This document shows, piece by piece, positions 1 through 7,339 of a DNA stretch of 42,668 nucleotides (the first letter of the stretch is position 1; each line of letters begins with the position of its first letter). Both the position numbers and the translations under genes were made by a program. Source of the DNA: Piscibacillus halophilus. GTDB taxonomy: Bacteria; Bacillota; Bacilli; Bacillales; Alkalibacillaceae. The notes under the pieces are model-generated. The model saw nothing but the letters and a program-made list of their open reading frames with translations, was not told the DNA's origin and did no database searches. The stretch covers positions 1-42,668 of the forward strand of contig NZ_FOES01000022.1 in NCBI RefSeq assembly GCF_900110685.1, read 5' to 3'.

Positions 1-55
1 TATAGTGAATTATCAGAAAATAACCTTTACCCCAACAAATATTATAGAGCCTATC

Positions 56-81
56 AAAAAAAAGGCAAGCTTTAGCCTGCC
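56..81 (-). terminator. Terminator after degV
   Basis: GGCAAGC and GCCTGCC form a stem with one mismatch around a TTTA loop. Read on the minus strand the stem is followed by a run of eight T. It lies just past the degV stop codon. Nothing else is recognisable in the first 55 bases. Confidence 0.8.
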
Positions 82-101
82 CTTTTTAAAATCAATATTT
101 T

Positions 102-947
102 TTAACTCACTTTATACCAGCAAAGGCCAATCCCGCCCTCACCTAAATGAGTACCAATGACAGGACCAAAGTAACTGAGAACAAATTCTACATTAGGATA
201 TTTCTCTTCCAATTCTTCTTTCCATTTTTGAGCAATTTCCTCGCGCTCAGCATGAATAATACACGCTTTCACTTTTTCAGATTGACTCGCTGATTCGTTT
301 AATAATTGTTCCATTCGTTTAAAAGCCTTTTTACTCGTACGGATTTTTTCAAACGGAACGATCTTTTTATCTTCAAAGTGAAGCAGTGGTTTTACTTGAA
401 GTAAGCTCCCTACCATGGCTTGAGCACCACTCAAACGACCACCTCGTGCTAAATGGCTTAAATCGTCCACCATAAAGTAGGCACGCATATTTTCTTTCAT
501 TTCATCAAGTTCCTTAACAATGTCTTCAGGTGCTACACCTTGTTGAGCCATTTCAGCTGCACGGAGTACGTAGAATCCTTGCGCCATACAGCTTATTTCT
601 GAATCATAAGGATAAACTCTTACTCCATCAACTGATTGTCCAGCTGACACAGCAGCTTGATAAGTACCACTAATTCCACTAGATAAATGAATAGAAATAA
701 TAGCATCATACTCATTCGACAGCTCTTCATATTTATTCAACACTTCTCCGATTGAGGGCTGCGATGTTTTAGGAAGCTCGTCCGAAGTACGTACCTTATC
801 GTAGAATTCCTTAGTCGTTATGTCATATAACTCTCGGTAGGTTTCTTGACCAAAGTTCACAGAAAGAGGTACAACATGGATCTTCATTTCTTTTAATCGT
901 TCTTCCGGTATGTAGGCCGTACTATCTGTTACGACAACCGTTTTCAT
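102..947 (-). CDS. degV: DegV family fatty-acid-binding protein (FakB-like)
   Basis: Protein of 281 residues with the DegV/EDD fold. Members bind a fatty acid and present it to the kinase FakA, so that exogenous fatty acids enter phospholipid synthesis. Visible family motifs are VTDSTAYIP at the N-terminus, the SQPS segment near residue 60, SSGISGTY near residue 90 and RGGRLS near residue 165. The start is ATG at 947, preceded by GGAGG at 956-960; an upstream in-frame ATG at 1070 lies inside the degU terminator and is rejected. It is the third gene of degS-degU-degV, separated from degU by a terminator, so expression from degU would be by read-through or from its own promoter. The family call is firm; the lipid partner is inferred. 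Confidence 0.92.
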   Translation of the reverse strand: MKTVVVTDSTAYIPEERLKEMKIHVVPLSVNFGQETYRELYDITTKEFYDKVRTSDELPKTSQPSIGEVLNKYEELSNEYDAIISIHLSSGISGTYQAAVSAGQSVDGVRVYPYDSEISCMAQGFYVLRAAEMAQQGVAPEDIVKELDEMKENMRAYFMVDDLSHLARGGRLSGAQAMVGSLLQVKPLLHFEDKKIVPFEKIRTSKKAFKRMEQLLNESASQSEKVKACIIHAEREEIAQKWKEELEEKYPNVEFVLSYFGPVIGTHLGEGGIGLCWYKVS

Positions 948-1051
948 TACCTCTACCTCCCTTTTTCTACTATAAATTTTACTATATATCCCAAATAATT
1001 GCGATATAGAATAAATAAAAAAGTAAACAATGACGAATCCTTTAATCAAAT

Positions 1052-1080
1052 AAAAACCGCCGAGGAACATTCCCCAGCGG
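1052..1080 (-). terminator. Terminator between degU and degV
   Basis: CCGC at 1057-1060 pairs with GCGG at 1077-1080, with further pairs inside the loop. On the minus strand the stem is followed by TTTTTATTT. It lies immediately after the degU stop codon and covers the spurious upstream start of degV. Confidence 0.75.
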
Positions 1081-1086
1081 ACTAAT

Positions 1087-1785
1087 TTATTTTACTTCTA
1101 CCCAGCCATTTTTAATCGCTGTGACAACAGCTTGAGTTCTGTCATTTACGTTCATTTTTTGTAAGATATTAGATACATGATTTTTAACCGTTTTTTCACT
1201 AATATAAAGTGTCTCAGAAATTCCACGGTTGCTTTGACCATCCGTCATCAATTGAAGCACTTCACATTCACGTCTTGTTAATAAATGTAATGGTTTGCGG
1301 TATTCCACAGGTTGGAATGCCGCGCTTGAACCGTTTGAGCTAGAACCTGTGCCTGCCAGTGCTAAACGGTGGTAATCTTTAATTAGGTTGTGAGTGACTT
1401 TCGGATGAACATAAGAACCTCCGTTACTCACAATTTTAATAGCATTGACTAGCTCATCAGTGTCCATCTCTTTTAACATATAACCTAATGCTCCTGATTT
1501 AAGAGCATGTGTGACATATGATTCATCATCATGAATGGATAAAATAATCACTCTTAAGTCTTCAAATCTTTTAATCAGCTTTCTAGTCGCTTCAACTCCA
1601 TTAACATTCGGCATGTTAATATCCATAATCACGATGTCAGGTCTTGTTTGTTCAACAATCTCCATAGCATCGGTTCCATCGCCACCTTCAGCGACAACTT
1701 CAAAACTATCCTCAAATTCTAATATGCGTTTTACACCTTCACGAAATAGTTTATGATCATCAATTAACACGATTCTAGTTCCCAT
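1087..1785 (-). CDS. degU: Response regulator DegU
   Basis: NarL-family response regulator of 232 residues, partner of DegS. In B. subtilis it controls secreted proteases, competence, motility and biofilm genes. The receiver domain covers about residues 3-120, with acidic D9 and D10, phosphorylation site D55 in [10 protein letters not shown]83 and K105. The LuxR-type helix-turn-helix covers about 170-222 ([10 protein letters not shown] to [10 protein letters not shown]). Similarity to B. subtilis DegU is high throughout; only the interdomain linker (about 140-160, rich in Gly and Ser) differs. Start ATG at 1785 has AGGAGG about 8 bases upstream. It follows degS by 57 bases. A secreted protease gene lies about 2.4 kb away, matching a known class of DegU targets. 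Confidence 0.97.
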   Translation of the reverse strand: MGTRIVLIDDHKLFREGVKRILEFEDSFEVVAEGGDGTDAMEIVEQTRPDIVIMDINMPNVNGVEATRKLIKRFEDLRVIILSIHDDESYVTHALKSGALGYMLKEMDTDELVNAIKIVSNGGSYVHPKVTHNLIKDYHRLALAGTGSSSNGSSAAFQPVEYRKPLHLLTRRECEVLQLMTDGQSNRGISETLYISEKTVKNHVSNILQKMNVNDRTQAVVTAIKNGWVEVK

Positions 1786-1842
1786 ACATTTGACCTCCTA
1801 TGTTTAACGTTTCTATCCCAAAGTATATCGAATACCGTCTCA

Positions 1843-2991
1843 TTATTGTTCATCGTAAACATTCGGTAAAGAAATTTTAACCTTTGTGCCATGTCCTAAC
1901 TCTGACTCAACCTCTAGTTTGCCGTCCAACATTTCTATTCGTTCACGCATTCCAATCAATCCAAATGATTGGTTTCTCTTCTCTTCTTGGTCAAAACCAA
2001 TACCATCATCAATCACACGAATATTCAACTGGTCATGACTGGCTTCAAATTGAACACGTATCAATTTAGCTTGAGCATGTTTAACTGCATTTTGTACAGC
2101 TTCTTGAATCATTCTAAAAACAGCCGCTTCAAACTTATGTCCGTATCGCATTTCCTTACCTTTAAACTCAAAATTGATTTTGAGTTCATGGTATTCCTCT
2201 ATTGTGGATAGATACTTCCGCAATGTCGGAACTAGTCCTAAGTCGTCCAATGCCATCGGTCGCAAATCATAAATAATGCGACGCACTTCGTATAGCGCAT
2301 TTCGCGCCATCTCTTTCATCTCTTTTATCTCTTTTAAGGCTTCGTCCATTCCACGCTGTTTCATTGTTTTATCGACAATATCTGAGCGAATTAAAACATT
2401 AGCAAGCATTTGAGCTGGGCCATCATGAATTTCTCTTGATAAATTCCTGCGCTCTTCTTCTTGAGCTTCGATAATTCTTAATCCAAATTCATGCTTTTGC
2501 TTGGCCGTTTCTAACGCTTCATTGACTCCTTTAAAGTCTTCTTGTAAATAAGTCAAGATCACGTTAATTTTACTCATTAATTTTTCAGCCCTGTCAACAT
2601 TCGTGGCTAGTGCCTTAATCCTCTGCTCTAACTCATCGCGCCGTTTAATTAACGCGACTTCCTTTTGTCGTTGAACAACCAGCTGTGTTTGTAGCTCATG
2701 CGTACTATTATAAACTTTACGCACTTCTTCTTCAGAATATAGCTCAAAGTTCTTACTCACTTCTGACAATCTTGCCCTAGAAGCTTTAAGTCGCCTTTCC
2801 AATTCGTCACTCTCACTAATTATATTCTCTACCTCACGCTTAATTTCCTTCACTTCTTTGTTTAGGGCTTCTTGTTGTTTTCTAGATTCCTCTCCAATCT
2901 CAAACACTTCCCGTTTGCTATTGGTCACAACATTGATCATCTCTTCTATAACGGAGTCTAGAGCTTTTTCGTTATCCTTAACTACCGACAT
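1843..2991 (-). CDS. degS: Sensor histidine kinase DegS
   Basis: Cytoplasmic sensor kinase/phosphatase for DegU, 382 residues from the chosen start. The N-terminal part (about 1-165) is a long coiled-coil sensor region without membrane segments. The dimerisation/phosphoacceptor box is SREIHDGPAQ, followed by RRIIYDLRPMALDDLGL. The ATPase domain shows the N box (QEAVQNAVKHA), D box (VIDDGIGFD) and SFGLIGMRERI. I chose ATG at 2991 because GGAGG at 3000-3004 sits 8 bases upstream and the alignment with B. subtilis DegS begins there. Earlier in-frame ATGs up to 3021 have no such site. It is first in degS-degU and divergent from yvyE. Confidence 0.96.
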   Translation of the reverse strand: MSVVKDNEKALDSVIEEMINVVTNSKREVFEIGEESRKQQEALNKEVKEIKREVENIISESDELERRLKASRARLSEVSKNFELYSEEEVRKVYNSTHELQTQLVVQRQKEVALIKRRDELEQRIKALATNVDRAEKLMSKINVILTYLQEDFKGVNEALETAKQKHEFGLRIIEAQEEERRNLSREIHDGPAQMLANVLIRSDIVDKTMKQRGMDEALKEIKEMKEMARNALYEVRRIIYDLRPMALDDLGLVPTLRKYLSTIEEYHELKINFEFKGKEMRYGHKFEAAVFRMIQEAVQNAVKHAQAKLIRVQFEASHDQLNIRVIDDGIGFDQEEKRNQSFGLIGMRERIEMLDGKLEVESELGHGTKVKISLPNVYDEQ

Positions 2992-3090
2992 TACCAATTC
3001 CTCCATCATGTCTATAACCATTCGAAAGATTTCAAATATTCGCGTGGGTTTTAGTCACATTTTATCATTAAAAAGGAAACTGCACACCCT

Positions 3091-3119
3091 TTGCTCGAAA
3101 TTTGTAATAACTTTATAAT
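3091..3119 (+). promoter_or_regulatory. Promoter of yvyE
   Basis: TTGCTC at 3091-3096 and a perfect TATAAT at 3114-3119, spaced 17 bases, 25 bases before the start codon. This fits the housekeeping sigma-A pattern. Confidence 0.65.
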
Positions 3120-3144
3120 ATATGAACGAGAGGAGATTAATATT

Positions 3145-3783
3145 ATGCTAGAAAACTACTTAACCATCAAAGAGCAAGGATCACACGAAATAACGATTCA
3201 AAAATCTCGTTTTATTGGACATGTTAGACGAACTGAAACAGAAGAAGAAGCACAAAATTTTATAGATGCAATTAAAAAGAAGCATAAAGACGCTACCCAT
3301 AACTGTTCTGCCTATATGATTGGTGAACAAAATCTTATTCAAAAAGCCCATGACGATGGCGAGCCAAGTGGAACAGCTGGTGTACCTATGTTAGACGTAC
3401 TTAAAAAAATGAATCTAAAAGACACTACTGTTGTTGTTACTCGATATTTTGGTGGTATCAAGCTTGGTGCTGGTGGTCTAATCCGAGCTTATTCAAATGC
3501 GACATCCGAAGCGATTAAACAAATTGGTGTCGTTGAACGTTCATTAATGAAAGAATTTTTAGTTAAAGTAGATTATGGATTAATAGGTAAATTAGAAAAT
3601 GAATTACGTAATAGTTCTTTTGTAATGGGAGATATTGATTATCTAGATCAGGTTACTTTCCATGTATTAGTTCCAGTATCACAAGACAAAGAGTTTAAAA
3701 CATGGATCATCAATTTAACATCAGACCAAGCTGAAATCTCAGTGTCTCAAGAACGATATATTGAAAAAGACCTATCAATCTAA
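3145..3783 (+). CDS. yvyE: YigZ/IMPACT (UPF0029) family protein YvyE
   Basis: Protein of 212 residues, the usual length of the family. The N-terminal UPF0029 domain holds the conserved run KSRFIGHV, the AYMIG segment, DDGEPSGTAG and the VTRYFGGIKLGAGGL signature. The C-terminal domain is of the DUF1949 type with a ferredoxin-like fold. E. coli YigZ and eukaryotic IMPACT belong to the family; the biochemical role in Bacillaceae is not established, although a link to translation or proline-dipeptide handling has been proposed for relatives. Start ATG at 3145 has AGGAG 9 bases upstream; an in-frame ATG at 3091 overlaps the -35 box and is rejected. Position next to degS is conserved in Bacillus. 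Confidence 0.93.
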   Translation: MLENYLTIKEQGSHEITIQKSRFIGHVRRTETEEEAQNFIDAIKKKHKDATHNCSAYMIGEQNLIQKAHDDGEPSGTAGVPMLDVLKKMNLKDTTVVVTRYFGGIKLGAGGLIRAYSNATSEAIKQIGVVERSLMKEFLVKVDYGLIGKLENELRNSSFVMGDIDYLDQVTFHVLVPVSQDKEFKTWIINLTSDQAEISVSQERYIEKDLSI

Positions 3784-3790
3784 TCATTTA

Positions 3791-3824
3791 AGCCGTTTGC
3801 AGTCATATGCAAACAGCTTTTTTT
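3791..3824 (+). terminator. Terminator after yvyE
   Basis: AGC-C-GTTTGCA pairs with TGCAAAC-A-GCT around a short loop and is followed by seven T. Confidence 0.85.
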
Positions 3825-4149
3825 ACAAAAAAAGATCCCCCAAATAGTTTGGAGGATAAATAAAAAGATAGCGTCTAAATAACCCTTTATGATCGAGGTC
3901 AATTACTATTTTATTATTTTTATATAATGACTTCAATAGTTAATAAGTTGATAAATATTTTTGTTTTTAGCCCTAAAAATTTGATGTATGAGTCGATTTT
4001 TTTCATAAAATTGTAATAAATATTTAATAATAATTATTATAATTATACTAGGTCTATGGAATTATTTATGATTTTATAGAAGGATAATCCAAAAGTCACT
4101 AAGAAAATAGTTAGAGTATTAAAAATTATTCTAGGGGGGAAATTAAAGA
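3825..4149 (+). promoter_or_regulatory. AT-rich leader of the subtilisin gene
   Basis: This 325-base stretch holds no ORF with a ribosome binding site. It is extremely AT-rich with many T and A tracts, as in upstream regions of regulated exoenzyme genes. Possible -10 hexamers are TATAAT at 4038-4043 and TATACT at 4044-4049, but no well-spaced -35 box accompanies them. GGGGGGA at 4134-4140 is the ribosome binding site of the protease. DegU control is plausible from the gene class and the neighbouring degSU, but no operator could be defined. Confidence 0.4.
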
Positions 4150-5610
4150 ATGAAGAAAGTCTTAACATTGATTGCAGCTGTTGCAATCGCACTATTCTCT
4201 TTCTCTGCTTTAGGCGTTGGTGCAGATTCAGAGGATCAATATTACTCAGTCGTACTTAAAAACAACGCTAAAGTAGAACAATTTAAAGGTGATTTAGCAT
4301 TAACGAATGCTGAGATTGTCTATGAGGTACCTGAAATTGGTTATTACCAAGTAAAAGGCGTAGCTGAAGACTTAAATCAAATTAAAGGATTTAAATCCGT
4401 TCAAGCAGCTAGTTCATCTCTATCTTGGGAGTTACCTGAATTACAAGAAATTGAATTCGATGGAGATCTTTCTGGTGACTTATTAGATGAATCTGGATTA
4501 GAATCGACTCCTGCCTATTGGGATATTCAGTGGGACATTCAACGAATTACAGAAAATGGTGCTAGTTATGAAGAACATACTGGTTCTCATGATACCGTAG
4601 TTGCAGTTATTGATACGGGTATTAACCCTAACCATGTTGATCTAGCACCAAATTTATTACCTGGCTCTAAAAACTTTGTACCAGCTGGTGGTTTCCAAGG
4701 TACTGAGCCTTCTGAAACTGGAGATCCTGACAATTATATTGACTTACATGGACACGGAAGTCACGTTTCTGGTTCAATTGCTGGGGCAGGAACGGGTATT
4801 GCAGGTGTAGCTCCTGACTTAGGTCTCCGTGCTTATCGTGTGTTCGGTACAGGATCAGCGGAATCTGCATGGATTTATAAAGCTATGATTGCAGCTGCAG
4901 ACGATGGCTCTGATGTTTTATCTATGAGCCTTGGTGGATGGGATCTATTTGGACAAACATTTGTTAAAGATGAAAATGGTAAATGGGTCAACGCTGGTAA
5001 TGATGTAGCTGATTATGTCGCTTACAAGCGTGCAGCGAAATATGCAGAAGATAAAGGTGCTGTCGTCGTTGTTGCAGCTGGTAACGATGGACTTGACTTA
5101 AGTAATAACAATGAAGTAATGGACTATTTAAATGCTGAATACGGGGATGAAAATATTGAGTTTCGCGGTACAGCTAAAACAGTTCCAGCTCAGCTTTCTA
5201 ACGTGATCAACGTTTCAGCAACTGGCCCCAATGATGTTTTAGCAATTTATTCAAACTATGGAGCTGGTCAGATTGACATCACTGCTCCAGGTGGAGATCG
5301 AGCATTACTTCAACAGTATATCGATGAAGGTAAAGAAGACGAATACTATGATAACCTTCTTTACTATAATGAGTTCGCTCTAAGTACTGGTAATGAATCA
5401 CCTACTGAATATTACTTCAGCATTGGTACTTCAATGGCTACACCAAAAGTATCAGCTGTTGCAGGTCTCATCATCGACCAAAATAACGGTGATCTATCAC
5501 CAGCACAAGTTAAGCGTGAACTATTAAAAGATGCAGTTGATGAAGTCAAAGGTCAAGAAAGAAAACTTTTCGGTAATGGCCACTTAAATGCGCTTAAAGC
5601 AGTTCAATAG
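4150..5610 (+). CDS. Secreted subtilisin-like serine protease (S8), LanP-like
   Basis: Exported protease of 486 residues. A Sec signal peptide covers about 1-25 (MKK, hydrophobic core, GVGA before DSED). Residues about 30-120 look like a propeptide. The catalytic domain has D155 in VAVIDTGIN, H202 in HGSHVSG, oxyanion N312 in VVVAAGN and S428 in GTSMATP, so all catalytic residues are present. The segment before the first Asp (WDIQWDIQRIT, with GASY) and the GSKNFVP motif recall lantibiotic leader peptidases such as NisP. However, there is no C-terminal LPXTG anchor and no lanthipeptide precursor or LanB/C/M gene in the window. It may therefore be a general exoprotease of that subfamily. Own terminator and location near degSU; codon use looks like its neighbours. 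Confidence 0.88.
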   Translation: MKKVLTLIAAVAIALFSFSALGVGADSEDQYYSVVLKNNAKVEQFKGDLALTNAEIVYEVPEIGYYQVKGVAEDLNQIKGFKSVQAASSSLSWELPELQEIEFDGDLSGDLLDESGLESTPAYWDIQWDIQRITENGASYEEHTGSHDTVVAVIDTGINPNHVDLAPNLLPGSKNFVPAGGFQGTEPSETGDPDNYIDLHGHGSHVSGSIAGAGTGIAGVAPDLGLRAYRVFGTGSAESAWIYKAMIAAADDGSDVLSMSLGGWDLFGQTFVKDENGKWVNAGNDVADYVAYKRAAKYAEDKGAVVVVAAGNDGLDLSNNNEVMDYLNAEYGDENIEFRGTAKTVPAQLSNVINVSATGPNDVLAIYSNYGAGQIDITAPGGDRALLQQYIDEGKEDEYYDNLLYYNEFALSTGNESPTEYYFSIGTSMATPKVSAVAGLIIDQNNGDLSPAQVKRELLKDAVDEVKGQERKLFGNGHLNALKAVQ

Positions 5611-5627
5611 TTCGTTTTTATAATATG

Positions 5628-5664
5628 AACGATCCCGTTGACATTCCAACGGGATCGTTTTTTA
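5628..5664 (+). terminator. Strong terminator after the protease gene
   Basis: AACGATCCCGTTG pairs perfectly with CAACGGGATCGTT around a 6-base loop, followed by a T run that leads directly into the 21-bp repeats. Confidence 0.93.
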
Positions 5665-5853
5665 TTAGATAATAAAGTCTGTGAATTAGAGAATAAAATA
5701 CATAAATTAGATAATAAATTTCGTGAATTAGATAATAAATTTCGTGAATTAGATATTAAACTTTCCAGAATGGATAATAAAACCCTAAAATTAGATAATA
5801 AATTCTGAAAAATAGATAATAAATCATAAAAATTGGATAATAATTTCTGAGAG
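5665..5853. repeat. Nine tandem 21-bp repeats (core TTAGATAATAAA)
   Basis: Nine consecutive units of exactly 21 bases, no indels. The first 12 bases are near-constant (TTAGATAATAAA; variants TTAGAGAATAAA, TTAGATATTAAA, ATGGATAATAAA, ATAGATAATAAA, TTGGATAATAAT). The last 9 vary, for example GTCTGTGAA, TTTCGTGAA (units 3 and 4, identical), ACCCTAAAA, TTCTGAAAA. The + strand reads as heptads LDNKxxE for six units, then the last three units each contain a stop codon. There is no start codon with a ribosome binding site, so it is not a gene as it stands. It may be a minisatellite, a decayed coiled-coil coding fragment, or an array of protein-binding sites spaced by two helical turns. No other copy was noticed in the window. 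Confidence 0.9.
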
Positions 5854-6238
5854 ATTATAAACCGAATTCCACGGACAATATCTCATCTATATGATGTAAA
5901 AAAGCTGCCCCAAAGGTAAACATAACCTTTAGAACAGCTCTTGATTTTTAATCTTCTTTATCTGTTAACTTGAATTTTTCCTTACTAAGATTAAATAGGC
6001 AAGGTCTTCGCGGTCATAACTTTGGAGGTCTTACGATTAATCGGAAGAAAGTAGCCCTACGAAAGACTTGTTTAACTCATAGAGCTATACAATACTGTTT
6101 TTGAATTATTTTGTCCCAATATGTCGATACGATGTTTATTTTCTCCTATTTTCCCAGTATAAATCACACTATTTTTGACGAAGATGAAATTGAAAGAATA
6201 CGGCATCATCGAAGCTGAGAAAGGCTGATTGGTAAACA
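5854..6238. other. Gene-free stretch with one orphan terminator and one possible structured segment
   Basis: No ORF with a start and ribosome binding site was found on either strand. At 5897-5939 AGCTG/CAGCT and AAAGGT/ACCTTT form a two-part stem whose minus-strand 3' side has six T, a terminator-like hairpin with no minus-strand gene before it. At 6000-6070 the ends can pair (CAAG-G-TCTTCG with CG-A-AAGACTTG) around about 50 bases containing ACTTT/AAAGT and CGATTAATCG. A short open stretch just before 6239 ends in TGA and lacks any homology I recognise. Confidence 0.45.
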
Positions 6239-6796
6239 ATGCGAAAATTATTATTGGTTATAGCTATCATCATGATTTATTTAGTATCTAATGGAATCAG
6301 TTGGGTTGAACGCAGTCTTAATCAATTAGACAAAGAAGAAATCGAAACAACTGAAGAATCAGAAGCTCAACCTACAACTAATAGATGGGGCGATGACATT
6401 TTATACATAGAACCTTCAGAAGAAAATCAAAAACCAGATGAAGAACAAATCATTCGAAAGTATGAAACCACTTTTGAAGATTTAAAAGAAGAAACGGTCA
6501 ATGAAATTGGTGAAATGAAAGAAGAAGTATTATCTGAGTTAGATGAAGATACTAACCCACTTAAAATGGGCGCCTTAGTTTTGAAATATGAACAAAAAGC
6601 GACTCAACTTGAAGAAGATATTGATCAAAAATTTACGGAATTCTTTGATTCGTATAAATCTGAGCTAAATCGGCATGGCTATTCCACAAATTCTGTTTCC
6701 AAATTAGAACGTCAGTATAAAAGAACAAAGTCTCAGCTTAAAAACGAACTTGTGAAGGAAGCTAACACATGGATTGAAGAACAAAAGAACTTCTAA
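6239..6796 (+). CDS. Unknown membrane-anchored coiled-coil protein
   Basis: I do not recognise a family. The 185-residue product starts with MRK and a hydrophobic segment (about 4-20, LLLVIAIIMIYLVSNGI) that could be an uncleaved anchor or signal peptide. A very acidic linker follows (about 30-75, rich in E, T and N). From about 75 to the end there are charged amphipathic helices with coiled-coil character and almost no aromatic core. The topology suggests a short surface-exposed or extracytoplasmic helical protein. The start is ATG because a stop codon lies two codons upstream in frame. The best ribosome binding candidate, AAAGG, is 14 bases away, so translation may be weak or begin differently. 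It is flanked by gene-poor, repeat-rich DNA. Function unknown. Confidence 0.65.
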   Translation: MRKLLLVIAIIMIYLVSNGISWVERSLNQLDKEEIETTEESEAQPTTNRWGDDILYIEPSEENQKPDEEQIIRKYETTFEDLKEETVNEIGEMKEEVLSELDEDTNPLKMGALVLKYEQKATQLEEDIDQKFTEFFDSYKSELNRHGYSTNSVSKLERQYKRTKSQLKNELVKEANTWIEEQKNF

Positions 6797-6831
6797 GAAT
6801 CGACAAATTTATTGTTTAAAATTAAAGTTTA

Positions 6832-6860
6832 TTGAAAATTTAGTAAAACAGTAGCATAAT
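6832..6860 (+). promoter_or_regulatory. Promoter of the riboswitch-sinI unit
   Basis: TTGAAA at 6832-6837 and CATAAT at 6855-6860, spaced 17 bases. A start near 6867 would give a leader of about 60 bases before the riboswitch aptamer. Confidence 0.6.
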
Positions 6861-6926
6861 TTTTGGATGAAATAGGGGTAACAATTTCCTAAAAAGCTTA
6901 TACAATTGAGTTAAGGTGATTATTTC

Positions 6927-7016
6927 GATGCAGTTTAAAGGCAAACCTTTTGAAAAAAAGGGACGCAAAGCGAGTGGTCTAAGGGATTGAACCTAAGACA
7001 GCACAGCTGCCTCATC
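6927..7016 (+). promoter_or_regulatory. Cyclic-di-GMP class I (GEMM-I) riboswitch
   Basis: The order and spacing of conserved blocks match the GEMM-I aptamer: GGCAAACC at 6940-6947, then GGGACGCAAAGC at 6960-6971, GGTCTAA, CCTAAG and AGACAGC...GCTGCC. CCTTTT (6946-6951) pairs with AAAAGG (6956-6961) and is capped by a GAAA tetraloop, the loop that docks into the second helix. GTCT (6977-6980) pairs with AGAC (6996-6999). The closing helix can form from GATG/CATC and CAG/CTG. The Vibrio Vc2 aptamer has the same GGCAAACC and GGGACGCAAAGC blocks. The SD of the next gene (GGGGGAGG, 7022-7029) begins six bases after the aptamer. CCTC at 7010-7013 could pair with GAGG of this SD when the aptamer is unfolded, so translation may be ligand-activated. 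That last point is inference. Confidence 0.9.
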
Positions 7017-7032
7017 TTGTTGGGGGAGGTTA

Positions 7033-7179
7033 ATGTTGGTCATGATGACACATTATCAGAAGGGTACAGAGAAGCAACTGGATCGAGAATGGGTTTTACT
7101 TATAAAAAAAGCAAAAGAAATGGGAATTAGCAAAAGAGAAATTCGGGAATTTCTCGAATTTCAACGACCTGGATACTAA
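7033..7179 (+). CDS. SinI-like antirepressor (small protein)
   Basis: A 48-residue protein matching the Sin dimerisation domain of SinI. The segment LDREWVLLIKKAKEMGIS then KREIREFL aligns with B. subtilis SinI LDQEWVELMVEAKEANIS then PEEIRKYL. SinI binds SinR through this helical hairpin and relieves repression of matrix genes. There is no DNA-binding domain here, so an antirepressor role is expected. No sinR lies in the window; the partner must be elsewhere. GGGGGAGG at 7022-7029 is a strong ribosome binding site. ATG 7033 is only 3 bases from it, TTG 7036 is 6 bases, and ATGs at 7042 and 7045 are 12 and 15 bases away, so the exact start is uncertain, but the conserved part is unaffected. 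It lies directly downstream of the c-di-GMP riboswitch. Confidence 0.9.
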   Translation: MLVMMTHYQKGTEKQLDREWVLLIKKAKEMGISKREIREFLEFQRPGY

Positions 7180-7200
7180 TACTTCAAATTCCGCTTTGAT

Positions 7201-7230
7201 ACCGTGGATGATTTCGTTCACGGTTTCTTT
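7201..7230 (+). terminator. Terminator after the sinI-like gene
   Basis: ACCGTG (7201-7206) pairs with CACGGT (7219-7224), followed by TTTCTTTATG. A moderate hairpin 21 bases past the stop codon. Confidence 0.6.
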
Positions 7231-7339
7231 ATGTTTACTTATTTTTGATTTGGAAATAATAGAAACATAACTTTAAGTAGACTAGCAAATTTTACTATAT
7301 TACAATATGACTATAAGTTTAAGAGAGTTGGTGAAAAAC

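Noticed and set aside
102-1070. DegV with a 41-residue hydrophobic N-terminal extension
   Set aside because: The extension would start inside the degU terminator, has no ribosome binding site and has no match in the family. ATG 947 has a good site.
5665-5853. The 21-bp repeats as a CRISPR array or as a protein-coding gene
   Set aside because: Units are too short and lack spacers for CRISPR. The reading frame has no start with a ribosome binding site and the last three units each contain a stop codon.
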